From positions 248,001-312,000 of the forward strand of contig NZ_JALGYW010000002.1 in the NCBI RefSeq assembly GCF_023111095.1: 64,000 nt of DNA, written 5' to 3'. The stretch's first letter is position 1; each line of letters starts with the position of its first letter. The position numbers and the translations under genes are program-made. Shown here in pieces: positions 8,468-17,072 of the stretch. The notes below the pieces were generated by a model, which saw only the letters and a program-made list of their open reading frames with translations, was not told the origin of the DNA and ran no database searches. This stretch comes from Maribellus sp. YY47. Its GTDB lineage: Bacteria; Bacteroidota; Bacteroidia; Bacteroidales; Prolixibacteraceae.

Positions 8468-9426
8468 TTCTCAAACATCCTTAACAGCTTTCTGTCAAGA
8501 TCCAGTGCATAGACGTTTCCATCCTTATCCACTGAAACATCGGGAGCCTCACCTTCCAGCTTATCATCAAACTTTGTTGGCGGAGCCACTACTCCTAAAA
8601 ACTCACCCGAAGGTTTGTAGATTTTCACGCGCACCAATCCTTTTTCACTGGTAACAAAACTACCATCAGGCAAAAAACAGAAATATGCAGGATTACAGCA
8701 CCCGCTGAAACTTTCGGTTTGGGCACCGCTTGCACGCCAGTGCTCCCGTAGGTTACCGTCTTCGGTATATTGTTCCAATGTGTGCAATCCCGGATTCACC
8801 ACCCACAACTCGTCGTACTCCGTAACGTCCATATCGAAATAAGGACTCGGGATAATAAAACCGTGAAGGTCGTCGGCACTTGCTTTTCCCTCAAACTCGC
8901 CAATCAACTCGCCATCTTTTGAATATCTAACGATTCTTCTATTTCCGGCATCAGCCACAAAAACATTGTTTTGATCTGCAGCGATAGCCGTGATAAAAGT
9001 ATTCTCTCCCGCCAAAGACCATTCTTTTTGAAGTTCTCCACGCATATTCAACACCTGAATATGATTCTGAAAACCGATAAAAATCATTTTGTCTTTTACT
9101 TCCACGGTAGTTGGTTCATCCTGAAAACCGATTTCCAGCAAAAGCTTACCCGAGGGCTCAATCAACTTTAAATTTTTGTCGCCCACCAGGTAAATAGTAT
9201 CGCCAGAGATGGTTATTCCGGCAGGTGTTTCAAAGCCTACTTTAAAATTCTTGGTTTCTTTATACAAAACCATTTCTTCCGGAACATTTTTAAAGGCATC
9301 AACATTGAATTCGAATTTATTCGGCTCCATTTTATCGGGGCGTTTCGATATCCAATCTCCCACCATAACAGCGATAATTACCACTGCCAACACGATCAGA
9401 AATATGACAATACCTTTATTCTTCAT
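8455..9426 (-). CDS. Membrane-anchored NHL-type six-bladed propeller protein
   Basis: A 323-residue protein with one N-terminal membrane helix (about residues 5-25) and then a propeller of NHL-like blades, e.g. VFVADAGNRRIVRYSKDGEL, LWVVNPGLHTLEQYTEDG and VYALDLDRKLLRMF. A conserved-looking SGCCNPAYFCFLPDGS segment carries paired cysteines. NHL propellers bind proteins or act as scaffolds; some are lyases or phosphatases, but nothing here indicates catalysis. It sits between the PQQ-like propeller genes and the Tat/NapGH-like genes. The final residues and stop lie within the hairpin repeat at 8344-8467, so the C-terminus seems to have been set by repeat insertion. Confidence 0.82.
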   Translation of the reverse strand: MKNKGIVIFLIVLAVVIIAVMVGDWISKRPDKMEPNKFEFNVDAFKNVPEEMVLYKETKNFKVGFETPAGITISGDTIYLVGDKNLKLIEPSGKLLLEIGFQDEPTTVEVKDKMIFIGFQNHIQVLNMRGELQKEWSLAGENTFITAIAADQNNVFVADAGNRRIVRYSKDGELIGEFEGKASADDLHGFIIPSPYFDMDVTEYDELWVVNPGLHTLEQYTEDGNLREHWRASGAQTESFSGCCNPAYFCFLPDGSFVTSEKGLVRVKIYKPSGEFLGVVAPPTKFDDKLEGEAPDVSVDKDGNVYALDLDRKLLRMFEKKTL

Positions 9427-9489
9427 TTTTGTAGACTAATAGATTTTGAGATGTGAGTAATGAAACTCATTCATTTCAAATTAACTTTC

Positions 9490-9620
9490 CAGCTCTTTCG
9501 TCCGGAATCGCTTTTGTGCTTCTGTCAACTTTCGTCGCCGGACGAGTTTTTTCTATTCCTGTTTCCCGGGTTAAAATCCCGAGTTATTTTTTTGACACTT
9601 TCAGTGTCTCTTCTGCAAAT
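9490..9620. repeat. Intercistronic hairpin repeat, copy 4 (divergent)
   Basis: TTTCCCGGGTTAAAATCCCGAG (9562-9583, two arms CCCGGG and CCCGAG) followed by GACACTTTCAGTGTC (9594-9608), a hairpin that replaces the AACTCCTACGGAGTT one of the other copies. It fills the 229-bp gap between the 474-residue propeller gene and the NHL gene. Confidence 0.6.
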
Positions 9621-9655
9621 CCAATTCTCAATTTGTCGGTTCTTCAATTTGATAT

Positions 9656-11080
9656 TTAGATATTCAAATCGATACAAACCATTGTTTTCGAATCGCGCAT
9701 TAACAGATAACCATCGGCTAATGCAAATGGAGCCCATGCGTCGTGCGCATCTTCAATCACTTTCACCTGATCGAGCTGAATATATTCCTTGGTGCTCGGC
9801 CGTGCTATGGTAAGTGTTCCGTCATCGTTCAGAATAAACATCTTGTTATCGGCAATAAAAAATGGACCAAGTCCAAAGCGTGTTTCCTTACCACTCGACC
9901 ACACCACTTTTTTAGTATCCGCCGGATTCACACAAATCAGCTGATTGCGCAGTGCTCCCCCGTCTTTTGGCAAAATACCAAACAAGAAGCCGTTCCAGTA
10001 AATGGGAGTTTGCTGTTCGCACGCCAAACCATCCTTCGGACTGTATTCATCAATGGGCGCAATACTAAATTTGCCGCCACTTTCTGAGAGTTGCAAAACC
10101 ATGCTTCCTGCTCCGTAGCCGGCCGTCATAAAAATTTTCCCATCGGGCAAGCAAACCGGCGACGGCGCTACAACAGAGTGGGTCCACGCATTGGTTTCCC
10201 ACAAAATTGATCCGGCATCCGGCCCATCGGCAGCAACTCCCAAAATTCCGTTGATGGAACTGTAAACGTACATTTTTCTCCCGCCAAAAGTAAAAGGCAT
10301 GATCGAAGAATGCGACATTTGCCATCCATTCGGATTGGGAGTTTCCCAAAGCTTTTCGCCGGTGGCACAATCAACGGCCACCATCATTTTTGATCCGCCG
10401 GCAGCCAGAATAGCCACGCCATTATCGATAATCGGACATTGCCCCGTGTACCAAAACGGAATTTCGGTTCCGTATTCCTTTACAATATCCAACCCCCAGC
10501 GAAAACTGCCGGTTTTTCGGTCTAAACACATCACATGGCATTTGGGGCCAATTGTAACAATATAATCTTCGGTTACTGCCGGAATGGTTCGCGACATTCC
10601 ATGATTTCTTTTTACGGCAACGTCGTATCCGCGCATCCACTGCTCTTTGCCATCGACCAGCGAAAAACAACGCAGGCGATCAGCACGCTCTTCTTCGTCG
10701 TAATCCATTACGTAAGCCAACCCTTTGTAGATGGCAGCTCCCGAATGGCCTTCTCCCAACTCAACCGACCATAAAATTTTTGGTCCTTCTGCCGGAAATT
10801 TATCAATTAGTTTAACGGGGGATTTTGAAATATTGTCGTAATCGGCTCCCCTGAAATTGGTCCAGCTCTCTTTTAACTCGGTATAATCAGTGGCGTACTC
10901 TTCGAATAGTTCACCGATTTTCACATCCTGAACAAAGGCATTTCCTTCTCCCCTGTTATCGGCACCTTCCAGATTCACCGTAAAATCCCGCGTTGGATCA
11001 TTATTCATCCACCAGAACAGTGCGACGAAACCTACCACTCCAACTGAAAACAGGATAATATTTATCGTTCTTTTTGTCAA
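9656..11080 (-). CDS. PQQ-like beta-propeller protein, single membrane anchor
   Basis: 474 residues. One hydrophobic helix (about residues 7-25) anchors a propeller that starts around residue 70 with the WTNFRGADYDN motif found at the start of this family. Blades include CFSLVDGKEQW, CLDRKTGSFRW and AVDCATGEKLW. It is longer and more divergent than the three propellers encoded upstream, and it has an acidic segment between anchor and propeller. The gap to the preceding propeller gene is 9 bp. Probable periplasmic or membrane-facing scaffold of the same complex; substrate and cofactor are not shown by the sequence. Confidence 0.85.
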   Translation of the reverse strand: MTKRTINIILFSVGVVGFVALFWWMNNDPTRDFTVNLEGADNRGEGNAFVQDVKIGELFEEYATDYTELKESWTNFRGADYDNISKSPVKLIDKFPAEGPKILWSVELGEGHSGAAIYKGLAYVMDYDEEERADRLRCFSLVDGKEQWMRGYDVAVKRNHGMSRTIPAVTEDYIVTIGPKCHVMCLDRKTGSFRWGLDIVKEYGTEIPFWYTGQCPIIDNGVAILAAGGSKMMVAVDCATGEKLWETPNPNGWQMSHSSIMPFTFGGRKMYVYSSINGILGVAADGPDAGSILWETNAWTHSVVAPSPVCLPDGKIFMTAGYGAGSMVLQLSESGGKFSIAPIDEYSPKDGLACEQQTPIYWNGFLFGILPKDGGALRNQLICVNPADTKKVVWSSGKETRFGLGPFFIADNKMFILNDDGTLTIARPSTKEYIQLDQVKVIEDAHDAWAPFALADGYLLMRDSKTMVCIDLNI

Positions 11081-11089
11081 TGTTTTGAA

Positions 11090-12340
11090 TCAATTATCTG
11101 CTTTTATATCAAAAACCTTTAGCACATCTCCGTGGCGTACGAACAACATTCCATCATAAACTGCCGGATGCGCCCAATGAGGACCGGCACCTTCATCAAA
11201 TTTAAAACTACTTACTATTTTCAGGCTGTCGGTTGAAGGCGCAACAAGGGCAATATTTCCGCGCTTTTCTTCATAAAGATAAAGCATGTTATCAGCGGCA
11301 ATGATTGAGCCTTTGTTTTCCCATTCCTGTTCCCATTTCGTTTCACCGGTATTCCAATTTATACAGGCCCATTTCCCATTTGAATTGTTGGTCCAGGTGG
11401 CGCCGTAAATGTTGCCATCCACCAAAACATCTCCACCGTGATGTGTATCCAATATGTCGTTTTTCCATTTCAGGGAAACAGATGATCCGTCAGGCGAAAG
11501 ACTGAACAAGAGAGCCGGGTGCTCATAACCACTGGATACAAAAATCTCCCCGTTTTGATACAGCGGAGGATTGGTATTTCCACCTTTTCCCTGGCTATGC
11601 AAATGATATTGCATAAGATTATGGTTCCACAATAGCTCTCCTGTTTTCGCATCAATCCCGATTAGGTTTTCTGCTGTTTGTGTGAGTATAATCTGGTGGC
11701 CGTTTTGCTCAATCAGAGTTGGAGAAGCGTAAGATTTATTCCCTCCTAAACTTCGGGCTTTCCACACCGTTTCGCCACTTATTTTATTGAAAGCAACCAT
11801 CGTATATTTTTCACCACCGGTAGTGAATACAACCAGATCGCTTACGATCAATGGTGCTTCAGCATCGCCATGCGTATGGATTGATCCTCCATATTTTTCC
11901 ACCGCATCCACCTGCCACAAAATGTTGCCCGAATTGGCGTCAATACAATTCAACTGGCCGGTTCCGCTTGCTACGTACAACCGTCCATCCTGGTAAGTTG
12001 GCGTACTTCTGCTATCGATGTATGATCCGGTCCATGACCTTCCATAGGGAACGTCCCAAAGAAGCTTGCCATCCAAATCAAAAGCAGAAAGAACATCAGT
12101 TGTATCATCTTTGATACCGGTCACGAATATTTTTGACTCAGCGAGAATACACTGAGAATAACCTTTTCCAATACCTTCGATCCTGAGGATTACTTTTGGT
12201 CCGTTTTTTTCCGGCCATTCTTTCAGCAAGTTCTTTTCATTATAACAACCGCTTCTGTTTTCGCCCCGAAACTCAACGATTTTCTGAGCTGAAACTCCAA
12301 GCGAGCAAACAAAAAATAATATGGCAATTAACGTTCTCAA
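11090..12340 (-). CDS. Secreted PQQ-like beta-propeller protein, tandem paralogue
   Basis: 416 residues with a signal peptide (cleavage after VSA, about residue 18). It shares with the two genes upstream an opening block (FRGENRSGCYNEKNLLKEWP) and a closing block (GAGPHWAHPAVYDGMLFVRH, then GDVLKVFDIKA), so the three arose by tandem duplication. Blades carry the TGE/W signatures (AKTGELLWNH, NTGETKWEQ). The stop and the next start upstream abut directly (12340/12341), consistent with coupled translation. No catalytic residue can be named. Confidence 0.86.
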   Translation of the reverse strand: MRTLIAILFFVCSLGVSAQKIVEFRGENRSGCYNEKNLLKEWPEKNGPKVILRIEGIGKGYSQCILAESKIFVTGIKDDTTDVLSAFDLDGKLLWDVPYGRSWTGSYIDSRSTPTYQDGRLYVASGTGQLNCIDANSGNILWQVDAVEKYGGSIHTHGDAEAPLIVSDLVVFTTGGEKYTMVAFNKISGETVWKARSLGGNKSYASPTLIEQNGHQIILTQTAENLIGIDAKTGELLWNHNLMQYHLHSQGKGGNTNPPLYQNGEIFVSSGYEHPALLFSLSPDGSSVSLKWKNDILDTHHGGDVLVDGNIYGATWTNNSNGKWACINWNTGETKWEQEWENKGSIIAADNMLYLYEEKRGNIALVAPSTDSLKIVSSFKFDEGAGPHWAHPAVYDGMLFVRHGDVLKVFDIKADN

Positions 12341-13579
12341 TTATTTTGCTTTAATATCGTAAACCATCAACACATCGCCGTGACGCATAAACAGTTTTCC
12401 ATCGGCAATAAACGGATGTGCCCAATGCGGGCCTGCTCCTTTTGTTATTTTGAATTCGCTGATCACCTTAAAAGCATCCGGATCGGGCTGAATCAATCCA
12501 ACATTCCCGCGTTCATTGTAAGCATAAAGTAAACCGTCGGCCATTACCAACGCACCTTTGGTATCCCAATCGGCAACGTACTTAATTTCACCTGTATCCC
12601 ATTTCATGCAAACCCAACGCCCGCGTTTGTTATCAAACCAGTTTGAGCCGTATAAATGGCCGTCGTGCAAAATCACGCCGTGATGATGGTTATCAAAAGT
12701 GTGATCCACAAATTTTTCGCTCACCGATGTTCCGGTAGAATCCATTTCAAGCATTACCGCGGGATAATCGTATCCCATAGTCAGGAAAATATTGTTGTCT
12801 TTGAAAACGGGGGTATTTGTCCAAATCAATCCATTCTGATCCCAATGTTTTGGATTCCAATACCTGTAACTCCATACGATTTCGCCTGTTTCAGGTGCAA
12901 TTGCCATGATGTCGGTTCCGATAACTGCGAGGATATAACGTAATCCGTTCCACTCGTAAATTGTCGCGGAAGCATAAGCACGCGGCCCTCCAAGTGATTT
13001 GGTTTGCCACACTTCTTTTCCGGTCATTTTATCGAGTGCAACAACGCTTGTTTCCTTCCCTCCCGGGGATACAATAACTTTATCGTCGCAGATTAAAACG
13101 GTTTCAGAATTTCCCCAAATATGATATTCTCCGTGAAAATCTTTGTCAACATCAACTTCCCAAATTGTAGAACCATCTTCTTTACTGATACAGGAAACCT
13201 GGCCTGTTCCACTTTGCACATAAATCCGATCGGCTTCCACCACCGGAGTACTGCGCGTATCGGGGAACGACTGATTCCAGGAACGGCCGTAAGGAACCTG
13301 CCATTTTACCGATCCATCCAGATTGATCGCGGTTAAATAATCGAGCGTATCAATCATTCCGGTGGTATAAATCATGCCGTCAACAAAAATGGGCGATGAC
13401 CAGCCTTTTCCAATATTTTCTACTTCCAATAGTTGCTCGGGGCCATTTTCGGGCCATTGCTTTAACAGACCGGTTTCAGCAAAAATCCCATCACGATTAG
13501 GACCTCGCCACTGAACGACCTGTGCACTAAGATCGATTCCCAACAAAATAGAAAATAGCAGGATAAATAAAAACTTCAT
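12341..13579 (-). CDS. Secreted PQQ-like beta-propeller protein, tandem paralogue
   Basis: 412 residues, signal peptide ending LSA (about residue 19), then the family opening WRGPNRDGIFAETGLLKQWP and the close GAGPHWAHPFIADGKLFMRH. Its blades (NLDGSVKW, SKEDGSTIWE, KMTGKEVWQ, PETGEIVWSY, DTGEIKYV) give a probable seven- or eight-bladed propeller. It is clearly a sister of the genes on both sides, and the products probably work in the same periplasmic compartment. 123 bp separates it from the preceding paralogue, which could hold an extra promoter, but I see no clear TAnnTTTG box there. Confidence 0.86.
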   Translation of the reverse strand: MKFLFILLFSILLGIDLSAQVVQWRGPNRDGIFAETGLLKQWPENGPEQLLEVENIGKGWSSPIFVDGMIYTTGMIDTLDYLTAINLDGSVKWQVPYGRSWNQSFPDTRSTPVVEADRIYVQSGTGQVSCISKEDGSTIWEVDVDKDFHGEYHIWGNSETVLICDDKVIVSPGGKETSVVALDKMTGKEVWQTKSLGGPRAYASATIYEWNGLRYILAVIGTDIMAIAPETGEIVWSYRYWNPKHWDQNGLIWTNTPVFKDNNIFLTMGYDYPAVMLEMDSTGTSVSEKFVDHTFDNHHHGVILHDGHLYGSNWFDNKRGRWVCMKWDTGEIKYVADWDTKGALVMADGLLYAYNERGNVGLIQPDPDAFKVISEFKITKGAGPHWAHPFIADGKLFMRHGDVLMVYDIKAK

Positions 13580-13702
13580 GGTTTCTTGGTTCTGGTTAAT
13601 TAATTATTTCTCAAAAAAAGTATATCTCAAACTTAGCACATGCACACATACCACTCAATCTACAGAGAGAAAATACTGTGTTGATGCGGTGTTAAGCTAA
13701 TT

Positions 13703-14914
13703 TCATCTTATTTTATAAGCAATCAGCGCATTTCCGTGACGCACTAATAAACGGCCATCATTGATTACCGGATGCGCCCAGTGCTGAGCCGATCCCAGCT
13801 CCACTTTTGTCTGACTGATTACCTTAAATTCTTTGGGGTCGGCCTTTACCAGCGCCAATTCTCCCCGCTCGCTGTAACAGTACAACATTCCCTCACCGGC
13901 AATCACCACTCCTTTGGCAATGTCTTTGGCTGCATAAGTCTCTTCTCCGGTTTCCCAGTTCACACAACGCCATTCGCGGGCATTATCTCCCGATCCGTAC
14001 AAGTAGCCGTCCAACACAACCATACCTCCCATCCGGCTGTCCAGCTCTGTTTTTGTCCACGCTTTGCTTACGCTGCTACCGTCGGCACTCAAATCGAGTT
14101 TTACCCCGCCTTGCCCGTAACCGCTAAAACAAAAAAGTCCTCCGTTAGAATAAACGGGGGTATTCGGATGTACTTTCCAGCGATTGGTGTGCGGATAGTT
14201 CCACAACAGATCACCGCTTTTTGCATCAATACCAATTACATGATCGGCGGTGTGGGTCACCAATAATTTACGGGTTGGCAGCTCCACCAAAAGCGGTGTA
14301 CAATAGGCCGACAATTCGCCTTTACCGGGCGAACTCCAAACCAGATTCCCGCTGAAACGATTTAAAGCCACCACGTTATGCTGTTTGCCTCCCGGAGTTA
14401 CATAAACTAAGTCACCATCAATCACTACAGTTTCAGTAACTCCCCAGGTGATGTTTCCGCCATCGAATTCTTTCAGCACGTTTTTGCTCCATTTCTTTTC
14501 ACCGTTGGCAGAACTCATACAAACCAATTCACCCAGTCCGCTGTACATGTACAAAAGATCGCCGGCTACCACTACACTCGAGCGTGCTCCCGGATAACTT
14601 TCAGCAAACTCTTTTCCGTAAGTCGCTTTCCATTTCAACTTTCCGTCCTGCGACAAAGCAAAAACAAAGCCTATGCTATCCGCCATTCCCGACACATAAA
14701 TTGTATTGTTGGCGACTACCGGAGATGCATGCCCGTCGCCGAGTTCTTCGAACGACCACAGGATTTCAGGACCGTTTGCAGGCCATTCTTTCAGCAGCCC
14801 GGTTTCGTGGTAAACGCCACTTCCGTCGCCGCGCCACATGGTTGGATTTTGTGCCAGCAAATTTATGGTTAACAAGAAGGTAGGTAAAAGGAGAGAAAAT
14901 GCTTTTTTAGTCAT
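13703..14914 (-). CDS. Secreted PQQ-like beta-propeller protein, first gene of the propeller operon
   Basis: 403 residues from the ATG at 14914. The frame stays open 18 codons further, but the upstream residues are not signal-like, while the chosen start gives a good signal peptide ending LLAQ. The mature protein begins with MWRGDGSGVYHETGLLKEWP, matching the two paralogues downstream, and ends with the AQHWAHPVINDGRLLVRHG block. Blades show NGEKKWS, RFSGNLVWS, AKSGDLLWNY and ETGEETY. It is the promoter-proximal gene of the operon. No cofactor-binding claim can be made from sequence alone. Confidence 0.86.
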   Translation of the reverse strand: MTKKAFSLLLPTFLLTINLLAQNPTMWRGDGSGVYHETGLLKEWPANGPEILWSFEELGDGHASPVVANNTIYVSGMADSIGFVFALSQDGKLKWKATYGKEFAESYPGARSSVVVAGDLLYMYSGLGELVCMSSANGEKKWSKNVLKEFDGGNITWGVTETVVIDGDLVYVTPGGKQHNVVALNRFSGNLVWSSPGKGELSAYCTPLLVELPTRKLLVTHTADHVIGIDAKSGDLLWNYPHTNRWKVHPNTPVYSNGGLFCFSGYGQGGVKLDLSADGSSVSKAWTKTELDSRMGGMVVLDGYLYGSGDNAREWRCVNWETGEETYAAKDIAKGVVIAGEGMLYCYSERGELALVKADPKEFKVISQTKVELGSAQHWAHPVINDGRLLVRHGNALIAYKIR

Positions 14915-14978
14915 AACACAGCTTTTTGATCGAGCTCTAAAAATAGAATCAATCCGCCATATTACCAATGGCTTAAGT

Positions 14979-15001
14979 CTATTTAGTAACCATCTAAATA
15001 G
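14979..15001. promoter_or_regulatory. 8-bp inverted repeat upstream of the propeller operon
   Basis: CTATTTAG, a 7-base spacer and CTAAATAG form a perfect inverted repeat about 65 bp before the first propeller gene. It may be an operator or a weak stem-loop at the end of the NTPase gene; no poly-T run follows it. Confidence 0.35.
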
Positions 15002-15032
15002 TAAGCTATGTTTACATTTTATTCAGAATTCG

Positions 15033-16760
15033 TTAACATTTTGCCGAAGATAAATCCGGGTAAAAAATGTTTAAAATAGCGGCACAAACTTCCGCTGACG
15101 ACTGGCTATCAACATCAAAAACACGAGCATCAGCCAAACCGAATTTCCGCAACAACTCATTTAACAAATCTTTTCTGAACGATAGAATTAAGTGATTGTT
15201 CCTTTTCCTGATCAGCTCCTCCAGCGAACCAGACCAGCCCTCACCTCTGTTTTCGAGCTTTCCAATTTCATCCAGCACCACCAGCTGATGATCTGCGCCC
15301 TGAAGCAATATTTCTCCCCATTCAAAAGCTGACGTATTAATGGCATATTTACCGACACCTTTCGATGACGGCTCTTTGGCGGTCCGAAGAAATTCAACTT
15401 TCTCTTTCGTGCTTACATTTACGAGATCGTAACCCGTGGTTTCTCCATTCTCTATTAATCGTTCAGAATAAAACCCGGTAACCGGAATATTCTTTTTCTG
15501 CAAAGCACCAAGAAGTTCTTTAAGACAGCTTGTTTTTCCTGAACCTACAGCCCCGGTTATGATAATGATTTTTGCTGTTGAGTCGGGCGAGCTTAATTGC
15601 TGCAAGCGGTAATCAGCAAAACCCATTATCTGCTGAACAAAAAGCAGTGGATTTTTGAAAACGGTTTTCAGATCAGGCGTATTGGCGATCATTACCGGCA
15701 GGCTTTCCACCGATAGTTCCAGTGCCAGGGGAAGTTGCTTAAAATAGCTTTTGGCAAAATATTCCCTGATTTTTGGATTGTACAACTCGGTTCCGAGCAC
15801 CGCAAAACCCATGATCAGCACAATGGCTCGCAGGTTCATTTCAACGCCGATCAGCAAAGCATCTGTGATTGTTTTTGTATCGGACGACAGCTTTGTAAAT
15901 ACAAAAGCGGTTACAAGGGTAATCAGCACAAAGAATATCCAGAATTTGGGACGAACCAGTTGCCGCAACGCCCGTTTGTAGCGATAAGCCCACATTGCTG
16001 CGATTATTATCACCATTGCAACCCAGATGGCAAACGGAATCCGGTTGATGGAAAATAAAGCGCCGATCAGCAACACGACATCCAGCAAAAGCCATAAACC
16101 GGAATATGGAAATGTCCCTTTTTTTCTACCAAAATCTATGTTGTTTGCCTCGCCCTTAAATACCGATACCGGCAATGCACTTTGCTTTTTCAACTTCCGC
16201 CCGGTTCTGATTCCCACCAATGCCGACGATGCTCCAAACAGCGCATAAACTGCCAACAGTATGAGAATGGGTGTCCACACAGCATCGAATGTGAGCCCCA
16301 ATTGTTTTTCCGCGTAAATCATCAGGTTTTTATACACTTCCACGATGTTGTACCCGTAAAAAATAATGTAGTTGAAAATCTTCTGAAAAAGATTCCAGCT
16401 CATCGCCAGCACCGACCCAAGAACAAATCCGGCAACGGTTCGACCCAGAATTCGAACGGAAAATTCCAACAACAGTGCTTCGCTGAAAATGGCGATCATC
16501 GGGCCAAAAATCACAGCACTGGGCGACATGGTTTTCATCAGTGCACAAATAAGGCCAGCCCGCCAGAAAAGCCCTTTTTCATCCCACTTGTAATTAGCCG
16601 AAATAAGAATAACAATACCTATGGCAGTTAGAATATTTCCGCTGAAAGGAATACGAAGGTTGTGCAAAAAGCTCCCTAATACGATTTCTGAGGATGCCCA
16701 AACGGTGCCCAGTATCGAAGCTTTAATCCATTTGCTGTTAAGTTGGGTAATTTTATTCAT
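15033..16760 (-). CDS. Polytopic membrane protein fused to a THEP1-type NTPase
   Basis: 575 residues. The first about 350 hold ten or so hydrophobic helices in two blocks separated by a basic loop. The first block looks like a small substrate-binding (S-type) membrane unit; the second (VEMNLRAIVLIMGFAVLGTE, then KQLPLALELSVESLP) is reminiscent of the coupling region of ECF T proteins. That resemblance is by eye only. The C-terminal about 175 residues are a THEP1-family nucleoside-triphosphatase: Walker A GAVGSGKTS near residue 400 and Walker B LVVLDEIGKLE near residue 495. Known THEP1 proteins are soluble NTPases of unclear role. A fused transporter-like part would make this an unusual one-chain transporter or a membrane-tethered NTPase. 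It is separate from the propeller operon by 118 bp. Confidence 0.75.
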   Translation of the reverse strand: MNKITQLNSKWIKASILGTVWASSEIVLGSFLHNLRIPFSGNILTAIGIVILISANYKWDEKGLFWRAGLICALMKTMSPSAVIFGPMIAIFSEALLLEFSVRILGRTVAGFVLGSVLAMSWNLFQKIFNYIIFYGYNIVEVYKNLMIYAEKQLGLTFDAVWTPILILLAVYALFGASSALVGIRTGRKLKKQSALPVSVFKGEANNIDFGRKKGTFPYSGLWLLLDVVLLIGALFSINRIPFAIWVAMVIIIAAMWAYRYKRALRQLVRPKFWIFFVLITLVTAFVFTKLSSDTKTITDALLIGVEMNLRAIVLIMGFAVLGTELYNPKIREYFAKSYFKQLPLALELSVESLPVMIANTPDLKTVFKNPLLFVQQIMGFADYRLQQLSSPDSTAKIIIITGAVGSGKTSCLKELLGALQKKNIPVTGFYSERLIENGETTGYDLVNVSTKEKVEFLRTAKEPSSKGVGKYAINTSAFEWGEILLQGADHQLVVLDEIGKLENRGEGWSGSLEELIRKRNNHLILSFRKDLLNELLRKFGLADARVFDVDSQSSAEVCAAILNIFYPDLSSAKC

Positions 16761-16886
16761 TGCTAAAAATGAAAGCTGCCGGTTTTTGCAACCCCTGTTT
16801 TATCGGTATAAAGCACATAATTAGCTTTATTTGTTCATTGCATTAGCTAAAATTCGGGATTTAATCGGGTTCAATAATTTTTAGTG

Positions 16887-16956
16887 TAAAAAAACGTAGT
16901 GTCTCTTTTTAAAAAACACAGCATCTTTTTATAAAAACGTAGTGTCCTTTTTTTAA
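16887..16956. repeat. Three imperfect tandem units of about 22 bp
   Basis: Units AAAAACGTAGTGTCTC (16890), AAAAAACACAGCATC (16911) and TAAAAACGTAGTGTCC (16932), each followed by a T run, lie in the 312-bp gap between typA and the NTPase gene. The rest of the gap is AT-rich and holds the typA terminator. Confidence 0.55.
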
Positions 16957-17017
16957 AATATACGCCAGGTTTTTATAATCATTCAATAAACGCCCGGCCA
17001 GCATGATTTTCAGCAAA

Positions 17018-17048
17018 ATAAAAAAGCCTCATCAAAAGATGAAGCTTT
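17018..17048 (-). terminator. Rho-independent terminator of typA
   Basis: On the minus strand AAAGCTTCATC, a TTTT loop and GATGAGGCTTT form a stem followed by TTTTTTATTTT. It lies 25 bp after the typA stop codon. Confidence 0.85.
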
Positions 17049-17072
17049 CTGTATTTTATGTTGATTGTATAG

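Noticed and set aside
9656-14914. PQQ-dependent alcohol or glucose dehydrogenases
   Set aside because: Only the propeller repeat signature is seen; no dehydrogenase active-site motifs and no pqq genes.
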